Below are positions 1 through 6,006 of a stretch of DNA of 10,626 nucleotides, in pieces. Under the pieces are notes generated by a model, which saw only the letters and a list, made by a program, of their open reading frames with translations, had not been told where the DNA came from and searched no databases. Both the position numbers and the translations under genes were made by a program. How positions within the stretch are numbered: the stretch's first letter is position 1; the number at the start of each line of letters is the position of its first letter. Origin of the DNA: Megamonas sp. UBA1799 (GTDB taxonomy: Bacteria; Bacillota; Negativicutes; Selenomonadales; Selenomonadaceae); the NCBI GenBank assembly GCA_002319815.1, contig DCFR01000043.1, positions 1 to 10,626 of the forward strand. The letters run 5' to 3'.

Positions 1-57
1 TTGAACTGCTTTTTCAGCAGCCTCCTGTTTTGTGCCGGTCCTTTTTGTTCTATCCAT
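1..57 (-). CDS. Possible partial ORF of unknown function, downstream of deoD
   Basis: An ATG 15 nt after the deoD stop codon, on the same strand and in the same frame, opens 19 codons that run off the left edge of the window. The visible N-terminus (MDRTKRTGTKQEAAEKAVQ) is basic and hydrophilic, with no signal peptide or membrane segment. It is too short to assign to a family. No Shine-Dalgarno sequence precedes the ATG; the upstream bases are AT-rich. That weakens the call. The close spacing would fit co-transcription with deoD, but this may be only an open stretch. Confidence 0.3.
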   Translation of the reverse strand, partial: MDRTKRTGTKQEAAEKAVQ

Positions 58-72
58 TATTTTATAAAATTT

Positions 73-777
73 TTAGCATATAGCCGTGTTGAGAGCAAGG
101 CTGATCATGTCGTTAAAGGAGGTTTCGCGTTCCTGTATGGTGGTTTCTTCGCCGGTCAGAATATGGTTGCTTACCGTGAAGAGCGCCAGGGCCTGTACAT
201 GGTATTTGGCGGCGATCATGTATAGGGCAGCTGCTTCCATTTCCGCGGCGAGAACACCATAGGCGGCTAGCTTTTTCAGATCAATTTCATCATCGTAGAG
301 ACGATCCTGTGAGAGCACATTGCCGACATGAACGGGCAGACGGAGCTCACGACCCGCCGCAACGGCGTTTTCCAGCAGTGCATAATCGGCCGTCGGGGCA
401 AAGTTGATGGCCGGACCGAAGGTGTTATGTACCATGCTGGAATCCGTGGTTGTCGCCTGAGCTATGACAATGTCTCGGACGTGGATATTCATATGCAGGG
501 CACCGCAGGTTCCGACGCGGAACAAATTTTTGACACCGTAGTCACGAATAAGTTCATTGGCATAAATGGAGATGGACGGCATGCCCATACCGGTTCCCTG
601 AACGGAAATACGATGGTCCTTATAGGTTCCTGTATAACCGAGAATATTGCGGACGCTGGTGTATTCATGGGCGTCTTCGAGAAATGTTTCGGCGATGTAT
701 TTTGCCCGGAGCGGATCTCCTGGCAGCAGGATGCGATCAGCAATTTCTCCGGATTTTGCGGCAATGTGTAAACTCAT
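73..777 (-). CDS. deoD: Purine nucleoside phosphorylase, DeoD (hexameric) type
   Basis: Cytoplasmic nucleoside phosphorylase that splits purine (deoxy)nucleosides with phosphate to base and (deoxy)ribose-1-phosphate in purine salvage. The 234-residue protein has the usual DeoD length and aligns with the E. coli enzyme almost without gaps: GDPLRAKYIAETFLEDA near residue 20, H4 and R43 (supplied by the neighbouring subunit), R87 in RVGTCG, the M180-E181 nucleoside-binding pair, and R217 near FNDMI. The catalytic Asp204 of the family (VSDH) is Asn here (VSNH, codon AAC at 168-166), which could lower activity or narrow substrate range. The start at 777 is preferred over the in-frame ATG at 795 because GGAGGG lies 10 nt upstream and the family begins here. 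It is transcribed divergently from the Rrf2 gene. Family assignment is firm; full catalytic competence is not. Confidence 0.95.
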   Translation of the reverse strand: MSLHIAAKSGEIADRILLPGDPLRAKYIAETFLEDAHEYTSVRNILGYTGTYKDHRISVQGTGMGMPSISIYANELIRDYGVKNLFRVGTCGALHMNIHVRDIVIAQATTTDSSMVHNTFGPAINFAPTADYALLENAVAAGRELRLPVHVGNVLSQDRLYDDEIDLKKLAAYGVLAAEMEAAALYMIAAKYHVQALALFTVSNHILTGEETTIQERETSFNDMISLALNTAIC

Positions 778-813
778 AATATAAAATCCCTCCATTTTTC
801 AGGTACTGCTTTT

Positions 814-842
814 ATTATAACTTTTTGAGAAGAGTTTGAAAA
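814..842 (-). promoter_or_regulatory. Putative sigma-A promoter of deoD
   Basis: On the minus strand a perfect TATAAT (-10, positions 819-814) lies 17 nt downstream of TTTTCA (-35, positions 842-837; 4 of 6 match to TTGACA). Transcription would start near 807, giving a leader of about 30 nt that includes the GGAGGG ribosome site. This is pattern matching only, but the spacing and location fit well. Confidence 0.6.
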
Positions 843-860
843 GATAAAAGTCTTTTTAAG

Positions 861-889
861 TTGACGTCGTTTCCAATTTCATGTAGGAT
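861..889 (+). promoter_or_regulatory. Putative sigma-A promoter of the Rrf2 gene and downstream run
   Basis: TTGACG (-35, 861-866; 5 of 6 match) is followed after 17 nt by TAGGAT (-10, 884-889; 4 of 6). GATAAT at 887-892 is an alternative -10 with a less favourable 20-nt spacer. The predicted start near 896 leaves a leader of about 67 nt. This is the best promoter seen for the long plus-strand run. Confidence 0.55.
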
Positions 890-898
890 AATAGCAGG

Positions 899-926
899 TA
901 GTTTACAAAACTTTATCGGGAAACTA
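899..926 (+). promoter_or_regulatory. Inverted repeat in the Rrf2 gene leader, candidate operator
   Basis: TAGTTT (899-904) and AAACTA (921-926) are perfect inverted arms separated by 16 nt; extending inward to TAGTTTAC and GGAAACTA gives 7 of 8 matches. The element starts just after the predicted transcription start, where a bound dimer could block initiation. Rrf2 regulators often control their own promoters, so autoregulation is plausible, but the arms do not match a known IscR or CymR consensus that I can recall. Confidence 0.35.
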
Positions 927-962
927 TGGAAATAGCGATAGAGTACGTGACAGGGGGAACGA

Positions 963-1394
963 ATGGTGAAAATTTCAACGCGGGGCAGATATGCACTGCG
1001 CCTGATGATTGATGTGGCTATGCATGATACAGAGGCGCCGGTGCGGATTAAGGATATTGCACGCCGGCAGGAAATTTCCGAAAAGTATCTGGAGCAGATT
1101 GTTTCGGTGCTGAATAAAGCGGGTTTTGTACGCAGCAGCCGTGGCCCACAGGGGGGGTACCGTTTGATGAAGCGTCCGGAGGAATACACGGCCGGGATGA
1201 TTTTGAAGCTTATTGAAGGCAGTCTGGCTCCGGTGGCTTGTATGGATAGTGACGTCAATGATTGTCCGCGGCAGGAGAAGTGTGCAACCTTGCGCTTGTG
1301 GCGCGAGATTGATGAGGCGATCAGCGGCGTTGTCAATCGGGTAACGCTGGCTGATTTGGTAGCATGGCAAAAAGATCTGACGAAAACGGAATGA
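963..1394 (+). CDS. Rrf2-family transcriptional regulator with IscR-like cysteines
   Basis: Cytoplasmic DNA-binding regulator of 143 residues, the usual Rrf2 length. The N-terminus (KISTRGRYALRLMIDVA) and winged helix-turn-helix are typical: recognition region IKDIARRQEISEKYLEQI at about 29-46, wing with SSRGPQGGYRL at about 58-68. Three cysteines, C93, C101 and C107 (CX7CX5C), sit where IscR-type members bind an Fe-S cluster, so sensing of iron-sulfur, redox or sulfur status is likely; cluster type cannot be told from sequence. The ATG at 963 has AGGGGG 5 nt upstream. It is divergent from deoD and 61 nt before the polyprenyl synthase with no terminator between, so it may be co-transcribed with, and regulate, the following genes (inference). 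Confidence 0.93.
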   Translation: MVKISTRGRYALRLMIDVAMHDTEAPVRIKDIARRQEISEKYLEQIVSVLNKAGFVRSSRGPQGGYRLMKRPEEYTAGMILKLIEGSLAPVACMDSDVNDCPRQEKCATLRLWREIDEAISGVVNRVTLADLVAWQKDLTKTE

Positions 1395-1455
1395 CAAATG
1401 TAGGTGAATGTAGTAAACTGATACAGTCAGAAAAATTTTCGTGCAGGTGATGGAT

Positions 1456-2427
1456 TTGGCAAAGGCCATGTTTGGTGTGATACAAGACGATTTAGTGGCA
1501 TTGGAAAAGGAACTGCTGCAGGCAGTTATATCTCCGATCCCATTGATTACCGAGATCGGAACACATTTGGTGCAGTCGGGAGGCAAGCGTCTTCGACCAG
1601 CGCTGTATTTTTTGGCGGCGCGCAGCGGGCCGCAGTTTGATCGTGCGTATGCGATGCCGCTGGCGATCGCAATTGAAGTCATTCATATGGCTTCTTTAGT
1701 GCATGATGATGTGATTGATGAGGCCGGAACCCGGCGGGGAACGGCGACGGCGAATTCGAAGTGGGGGAATCAGCTGGCGATTCTGAGCGGCGATTATCTT
1801 TTTGCGCATGCTTTTTCGCTGGTGGCCAGTAACCATTATGAAGAGGGTATTGCCCTGCGGCTTTCGGAGCTGGTGTGCGGACTCAGTTCGGGTGAAATTA
1901 TTCAGGATGCCTCGGCTTATCAGGCCGCTCGGAGCATGCCGGATTATTACCGGCGCATTGAGCAGAAAACGGCTGATTTTTTAGCGCTTTGCTGCGAGAT
2001 GGGCGCGTTGGTTTCCAAAGCTGATGACCGAATATCGAAGGCGCTTTATACTTATGGTCATTCAATCGGCATGGCTTTTCAGATCACGGATGATTTGCTG
2101 GATGTGATGGCTGAGGCAGCGAAAATCGGCAAGCCTGCCGGGAATGATATCCGGCAGGGCATCGTTACGCTGCCGGTCATCCGGGCGCTGGATACCAGCC
2201 CGGACCGGGCAGAACTTATGGATATTGTAACCAATCCGGAGATGACGGATGCTATGGTTGCCAGAGCGCTGGCAATTGTCCGTGCTTCCGATGGGATTGT
2301 GTTCGCTCAGGCGCAGGCGGACGAATTTTTACAGCTGGCGAAACGCGTTCTGCCGGCAGGGTTGCCGACGGAAGCGGAGCAGGCATTTTTGGCAGCCGCA
2401 GATTTTATCGGTCGTCGGGAATTTTAG
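1456..2427 (+). CDS. Trans-polyprenyl diphosphate synthase (menaquinone side chain)
   Basis: Condenses isopentenyl diphosphate onto an allylic primer to make a long all-trans prenyl diphosphate, probably the menaquinone tail. With the TTG start at 1456 it has 323 residues: GGKRLRP at 42-48, first Asp-rich motif DDVID at 84-88, second motif DDLLD at 212-216, followed by a KPAGNDIRQG motif. Small residues (Ala, Ser) at the fifth and fourth positions before the first Asp motif fit a long-chain product rather than FPP or GGPP. Chain length (hexa-, hepta- or octaprenyl) is not readable, and no HepS-like subunit is visible. Start choice: AGGTGAT at 1445-1451 is an excellent ribosome site for TTG 1456; an upstream GTG at 1441 (328 residues) has none, and ATG 1468 is also possible. 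Neighbouring ubiD/ubiA support a quinone role. Confidence 0.93.
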   Translation: MAKAMFGVIQDDLVALEKELLQAVISPIPLITEIGTHLVQSGGKRLRPALYFLAARSGPQFDRAYAMPLAIAIEVIHMASLVHDDVIDEAGTRRGTATANSKWGNQLAILSGDYLFAHAFSLVASNHYEEGIALRLSELVCGLSSGEIIQDASAYQAARSMPDYYRRIEQKTADFLALCCEMGALVSKADDRISKALYTYGHSIGMAFQITDDLLDVMAEAAKIGKPAGNDIRQGIVTLPVIRALDTSPDRAELMDIVTNPEMTDAMVARALAIVRASDGIVFAQAQADEFLQLAKRVLPAGLPTEAEQAFLAAADFIGRREF

Positions 2428-2460
2428 CGTATGGTTGATCGTGAGCAAACAGCTCAGATG

Positions 2461-2480
2461 AATAACAGATCAATAACAGA
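2461..2480 (+). repeat. Short direct repeat upstream of tatA
   Basis: AATAACAGA occurs twice (2461-2469 and 2472-2480) with an 11-bp period, between the synthase stop codon and the tatA ribosome site. One helical turn of spacing could suit a protein-binding site, but so short a repeat may be chance. Confidence 0.4.
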
Positions 2481-2494
2481 ATGGGGGAAGACAA

Positions 2495-2749
2495 ATGTTT
2501 GGAATTGGCGTACCGGAGTTAGTGCTTATTTTGATTATCGGGTTGGTGGTGTTTGGGCCGGGAAAGCTTCCAGAAATCGGAAAGGCAATTGGCAAGAGTT
2601 TGAATGAGTTTAAAAAAGCCACGTCGGATATATCGGCAACTGAAGAAGCAAAGCCGGAGATTCAGCAGACGGCTAAGACGATTGACGTGAAACCGGAAGT
2701 TCAGCAGACAGCCAAAACTATTGATGTCAAGCCGGAGGAAAAGAAATGA
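2495..2749 (+). CDS. tatA: Sec-independent (Tat) translocase subunit TatA
   Basis: Membrane protein that oligomerises to form the passage for folded Tat substrates. The 84-residue product has a short N-terminal membrane segment (about 5-19), the FGPGKLPEIGKAIG hinge and amphipathic helix (20 to about 43) and a polar tail. The tail is unusual: a 13-residue unit beginning KPE(I/V)QQTAKTIDV occurs twice in tandem (residues 53-65 and 66-78), then a third KPE. The ATG at 2495 has GGGGG 7 nt upstream. No TatB gene is present, which is common in Firmicutes, where TatA serves both roles. A strong hairpin follows the gene, before tatC. Confidence 0.96.
   Translation: MFGIGVPELVLILIIGLVVFGPGKLPEIGKAIGKSLNEFKKATSDISATEEAKPEIQQTAKTIDVKPEVQQTAKTIDVKPEEKK
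2651..2728 (+). repeat. Tandem 39-bp repeat encoding the TatA tail
   Basis: Two 39-bp units (2651-2689, 2690-2728) encode nearly identical 13-residue blocks; a partial third copy (KPE) starts at 2729. Nine of 13 codons differ between the units, yet eight of these changes are silent and the ninth is Ile to Val. This points to an old duplication whose protein sequence has been kept. Confidence 0.85.
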
Positions 2750-2829
2750 TGGACAAAAATCGTCTTTGCCAGTGCAAGGGCGATTTTTGTATCATGTCCT
2801 GTTGCAGCCGTAATATGCTGGTCGCATAG
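2746..2829 (+). CDS. Candidate 27-residue Cys-rich small ORF between tatA and tatC
   Basis: The ATG overlaps the tatA stop codon as ATGA, the usual translational-coupling arrangement, and GGAGG (2734-2738) lies 7 nt upstream. The 27 codons (start MMDKNRLCQCKGDFC) contain five cysteines arranged CXCX4CX3CC, suggestive of a metal-binding or disulfide peptide if made. It matches no family I recognise. Against it: the same DNA forms a 17-bp terminator-like hairpin, which alone could explain the sequence, and a 27-codon ORF can arise by chance. Confidence 0.25.
   Translation: MMDKNRLCQCKGDFCIMSCCSRNMLVA
2753..2790 (+). terminator. Terminator-like 17-bp hairpin between tatA and tatC
   Basis: Arms at 2753-2769 and 2774-2790 pair over 17 bp (two G-U wobbles) around the loop CAGT. 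The outer ten pairs (ACAAAAATCG with CGATTTTTGT) are perfect and put a T5 run in the 3' arm, as in intrinsic terminators; the symmetry could work on either strand. Because tatC and following genes have no clear promoter of their own, partial read-through is likely, making it an attenuator that favours tatA over tatC. An mRNA processing or stability role is the alternative. Confidence 0.65.
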
Positions 2830-2880
2830 GGTTTTATTTCCGTGATAAATTTGAATGAGAAAAGGGCAGGGGTTTGTTGT

Positions 2881-3660
2881 ATGGCAGACGAACGTACCGG
2901 GACGGAGATCACAAATCAGGCAGAGGTGGACGCGGACGCGGCTGAAACAACCGTGACGGAAGTGACAGGCGGCAATATGTCGCTGATTGCGCATCTGGAA
3001 GAGCTTCGCCGGCGAATTATCTGGGCCCTGGCTGCGATTGCAGTCGGCAGCGGTATTTGTTGGTATTTTATTGATGAGATTATGCATTATATAGCTTTGC
3101 CGGCCGGAAAACTGTATTACATGCAGCCGGGCGAGGCATTTTTTACTTATATAAAAATTGCCATTTTTGCGGGATTTCTGCTGGCACTGCCGGTGGTGTT
3201 TTATGAGATATGGCGTTTTGCCCTGCCGGCGCTGACGATACGGGAACGAACCGTATTGGCGCTGGTGGTGCCGTCATCGGTGCTGCTGTTTTTTGCGGGA
3301 CTGACCTTTTCGTTTTTTCTGGTCATGCCGGCGGCCATTGGCTTTTTTATGAATTTTGGCGGGGTGGATATTCAGCCGCTCTTATCAATAGATAAATACT
3401 TTGATTTTGTGATTGCTTTTATTCTGCCGTTTGGTGCAATTTTTGAGGTTCCACTGGTCATTGTTATTCTGGCTAAAATGGGATTGGTGACGTCAAAATT
3501 TTTGCAGCGGAAACAGCGGGTTGTCATTTTTATGTCTTTTGTAGTCGGCGCAATCATTTCACCAACGCCGGATGTATTTACACAGTCGATGATTGCTGTT
3601 CCACTGCTTTTCTTATATGAAGCGGCTTATTTGATTGTGCGGTTTATTTTGCGGAAGTAG
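2881..3660 (+). CDS. tatC: Sec-independent (Tat) translocase subunit TatC
   Basis: Polytopic membrane receptor for twin-arginine signal peptides. The 259-residue protein has an acidic N-terminal extension of about 31 residues, then the family opening SLIAHLEELRRR (34-45) and six predicted membrane segments. E122 (in RERT) and E189 (in FEVP) appear equivalent to E. coli TatC Glu103 and Glu170, and SPTPDVFTQ at 227-235 is the conserved C-terminal motif. The ATG at 2881 is chosen because AGGGG lies 8 nt upstream; an in-frame GTG at 2842 has no such site. It ends 15 nt before ubiD. Separation from tatA by a hairpin suggests lower expression than tatA, matching the known excess of TatA over TatC. 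Confidence 0.96.
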   Translation: MADERTGTEITNQAEVDADAAETTVTEVTGGNMSLIAHLEELRRRIIWALAAIAVGSGICWYFIDEIMHYIALPAGKLYYMQPGEAFFTYIKIAIFAGFLLALPVVFYEIWRFALPALTIRERTVLALVVPSSVLLFFAGLTFSFFLVMPAAIGFFMNFGGVDIQPLLSIDKYFDFVIAFILPFGAIFEVPLVIVILAKMGLVTSKFLQRKQRVVIFMSFVVGAIISPTPDVFTQSMIAVPLLFLYEAAYLIVRFILRK

Positions 3661-3675
3661 CAGGGGGGAATTTCT

Positions 3676-5136
3676 TTGGCATTCAGGGATTTGCGCGAGT
3701 TTATGGCCGAGCTGGAACGGCGCGGTCTTTTAAAGAGAATTCATACCGAGGTCGATCCGGAACTGGAAATAACGGAAATTACGGATCGCGTATCCAAGAT
3801 GGAAGGCGCGAAAAATGTCGCCTTGCTGTTTGAGAATGTCAAGGGGCATACCACACCGGTGTTGATGAATGCTTTTGGCAGCATGGAACGCATGGCTATT
3901 GCTTTTGGCGTGGATAAAGTTGAAGATGTGGCCGACGAGATTCGTCAATTGCTGCGGTTGCCGTATATTTCTCTGGCACATAAAATGGACGTGCTATCGA
4001 TTTTGCCGTTGTTCAAACGGGCAATCCATTTTCCTAAATATGTAAAGAATGCGCCTTGTCAGGAAGTCGTGGAACAAGAGCATCCGTCGTTGGATGATAT
4101 TCCTATTCTGAAATGCTGGCCGCAGGATGGCGGCCCTTTTATTACGCTGCCGCTGGTATTCACTAAAAATCCGGTGACCGGTAAGCGCAACGTCGGTATG
4201 TACCGGCTGCAGAAGTATGACGCCCAGACGACGGGTATGCATTGGCATATCCATAAGAACGGTGCGGAAAATTATCGCGATGCCAAAGCACAGGGGATGA
4301 CGCGGCTGGAGGCGGCAGTGGCTATCGGTACGGACCCCGTGCTGACTTATGCGGCGACGGCGCCGCTGCCGCGGGATATTGACGAGATGGTGTTCGCCGG
4401 TTTTCTGCGGCATCAATCGGTTGAGCTGACGAAATGCGTGACGGTAGATCTCGAGGTGCCGGCAGCCAGTGAGTTTGTTCTGGAAGGCTATGTCGATGTA
4501 GATGAATCGCGTCGGGAAGGGCCGTTTGGCGACCATACGGGCTATTATTCACTGGCTGACGAGTATCCGGTTTTTCACATCACTTGTATTACGCACCGAA
4601 AAAATCCGGTTTATCCGGCGACGGTTGTCGGAAAACCGCCGATGGAGGACTGCTATCTGGCCAAGGCAACCGAGCGTATTTTTTTGCCGATTTTGCAGCA
4701 GATGATTCCGGAAATTGTGGATATTAATTTGCCGTTGAGTGGTGTTTTTCATAACTGCGCTATGGTTTCTATCAAAAAATCGTACCCGCAGCAAGCCAAG
4801 AAAGTTATGCAGGCGATTTGGGGCATGGGGCAGATGATGTTCACAAAGATGATTATTGTCGTGGATGCCCATGTGGATGTGCAGGATGAAAAAGAAGTCT
4901 GGTGGCGCGTATTCAATAATATTGATGCCAAACAGGATCTGGTGTTGGTGGACGGACCGCTGGATGTGCTGGACCATTCTTCGCCTATGGCCAAATGGGG
5001 AACGAAAATTGGCATTGATGCGACAAAATCATGGCCAGAGGAAGGCCATACGCGCGAATGGCCGGATGAAATTACAATGACGGATGAGATTAAACGGCGG
5101 GTTGACGTGAAATGGAAGGAGCTTGACCTTGAGTAA
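3676..5136 (+). CDS. ubiD: UbiD-family prenylated-FMN decarboxylase (quinone biosynthesis)
   Basis: Decarboxylates an aromatic or unsaturated acid using prenylated FMN made by UbiX. The 486-residue protein is close to E. coli UbiD in length and shows family motifs: MYRLQKYD around R177, IHKNGAENYRDAKAQG near 192-207, AIGTDP near 216-221, and EGPFGDHTGYY at 281-291 holding the catalytic acid region. TTG at 3676 is the likely start: AGGGGGG lies 7 nt upstream and translation immediately gives a family-like N-terminus. Overlap with ubiA and proximity to the polyprenyl synthase favour a menaquinone step, either the UbiD-like (MqnL) step of the futalosine route or an equivalent. Decarboxylation of another aromatic acid is possible. 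No ubiX is in the window, so the cofactor must be supplied elsewhere. Confidence 0.92.
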   Translation: MAFRDLREFMAELERRGLLKRIHTEVDPELEITEITDRVSKMEGAKNVALLFENVKGHTTPVLMNAFGSMERMAIAFGVDKVEDVADEIRQLLRLPYISLAHKMDVLSILPLFKRAIHFPKYVKNAPCQEVVEQEHPSLDDIPILKCWPQDGGPFITLPLVFTKNPVTGKRNVGMYRLQKYDAQTTGMHWHIHKNGAENYRDAKAQGMTRLEAAVAIGTDPVLTYAATAPLPRDIDEMVFAGFLRHQSVELTKCVTVDLEVPAASEFVLEGYVDVDESRREGPFGDHTGYYSLADEYPVFHITCITHRKNPVYPATVVGKPPMEDCYLAKATERIFLPILQQMIPEIVDINLPLSGVFHNCAMVSIKKSYPQQAKKVMQAIWGMGQMMFTKMIIVVDAHVDVQDEKEVWWRVFNNIDAKQDLVLVDGPLDVLDHSSPMAKWGTKIGIDATKSWPEEGHTREWPDEITMTDEIKRRVDVKWKELDLE

Positions 5137-5974
5137 ACTGGCGGCGCATGCGAAAAATATTGCGCTGCATCATTCGGTTTTTGCGCTGCCTTTTGCTTAT
5201 ACCGGCGCTTTCTTGGCCGGCGGCGGACCGCCGGACTGGCAGACGCTGCTCTGGATCACGGTGGCCATGGTCGGAGCCCGCAGTGCCGCTTTGGCGCTCG
5301 ATAATCTGATTGATCTGAAATATGATCGCCAGCATCCCCGTTTTACCGATCGGCCGATGGTCACGGGAGCGGTTCGCCGCTGGGAAGTTATCGTGATGAT
5401 CGTATTGAATCTGGCAGCGCTGTTTTATGCGGTGTTGCAGCTGAAACCAGTTTGTCTGGAGCTGCTGCCTTTGGCGGCTTTGCCATTTTTGATTTATCCC
5501 TATATGAAACGCATTACGTTTGCCTGTCATGGGGTTTTGGGGCTGGCGATTGCCATGGCGCCGGCAGGCGGCTGGGTGGCGGTGCGCGGGACGATTGATG
5601 CGCCGATGCTGGTGCTTTGCCTGGCGGTTGGCATATGGATCGGCGCTTTTGATGCCGTGTACGGCGCACAGGATGAAGCGTTTGACCGGGCGCATGGGCT
5701 GCATTCGCTGGCCACGCAGTTTACGGCGGGCGGAGCTTTGCGTATAGCCCGATGGTGCCATGTCCTCTGCATCCTTTGCTTCGTTGTCGTGGGGATGATG
5801 CTTCGGCTACACTGGCCATATTTTGTCGGGGTAGCGATGGCGGCTGTTACGCTTGTGTATCAGCATCATATTGTGAGTGCGTCCGACTTTCACCGGTTGA
5901 CGCAGGTTTATTTTATGCGGAATGGCATTGTGTCGATTGCGATGTTTTTGTTTACTTGGATGAGTTTTCTCTGA
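5129..5974 (+). CDS. ubiA: UbiA-family prenyltransferase (MqnP-like)
   Basis: Integral membrane enzyme that attaches a polyprenyl chain to an aromatic ring acid; with ubiD and the upstream synthase it forms a quinone set. The 281-residue protein is hydrophobic with 7-9 predicted membrane helices. Both Asp-rich metal/diphosphate motifs are present: NLIDLKYD (N59, D62, D66) and DAVYGAQDEAFD (D175, D182, D186), the latter followed by GLHSLATQF, typical of the UbiA subgroup found with menaquinone genes. AAGGAG at 5116-5121 lies 7 nt before TTG 5129 but only 1 nt before TTG 5123, so 5129 is preferred. The start overlaps the ubiD end by 8 nt, implying coupled translation. The exact acceptor (futalosine-route acid or 4-hydroxybenzoate) cannot be fixed from sequence. 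Confidence 0.92.
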   Translation: MSKLAAHAKNIALHHSVFALPFAYTGAFLAGGGPPDWQTLLWITVAMVGARSAALALDNLIDLKYDRQHPRFTDRPMVTGAVRRWEVIVMIVLNLAALFYAVLQLKPVCLELLPLAALPFLIYPYMKRITFACHGVLGLAIAMAPAGGWVAVRGTIDAPMLVLCLAVGIWIGAFDAVYGAQDEAFDRAHGLHSLATQFTAGGALRIARWCHVLCILCFVVVGMMLRLHWPYFVGVAMAAVTLVYQHHIVSASDFHRLTQVYFMRNGIVSIAMFLFTWMSFL

Positions 5975-6006
5975 CCATAGTTTTTATAAAATAATGAGGT
6001 GGATGC

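Noticed and set aside
6..20. Hairpin CTGCT/AGCAG at the left edge as a terminator for deoD
   Set aside because: Five pairs only, with no adjacent T-run on the minus strand.
1..225. Plus-strand open frame at the left edge
   Set aside because: It is antisense to the conserved C-terminus of deoD and has no family resemblance.
2442..2456. Small hairpin (TGAGC/GCTCA) between the polyprenyl synthase and tatA
   Set aside because: Only five base pairs and no T-run follow, so it is not a credible terminator.
2802..2849. Possible promoter for tatC (TTGCAG or GATAAA-like boxes)
   Set aside because: Each box pair matches the consensus at only about half of positions with correct spacing; not better than chance.
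2842..2880. Upstream GTG start extending TatC by 13 residues
   Set aside because: There is no ribosome site for it, whereas AGGGG sits 8 nt before ATG 2881.
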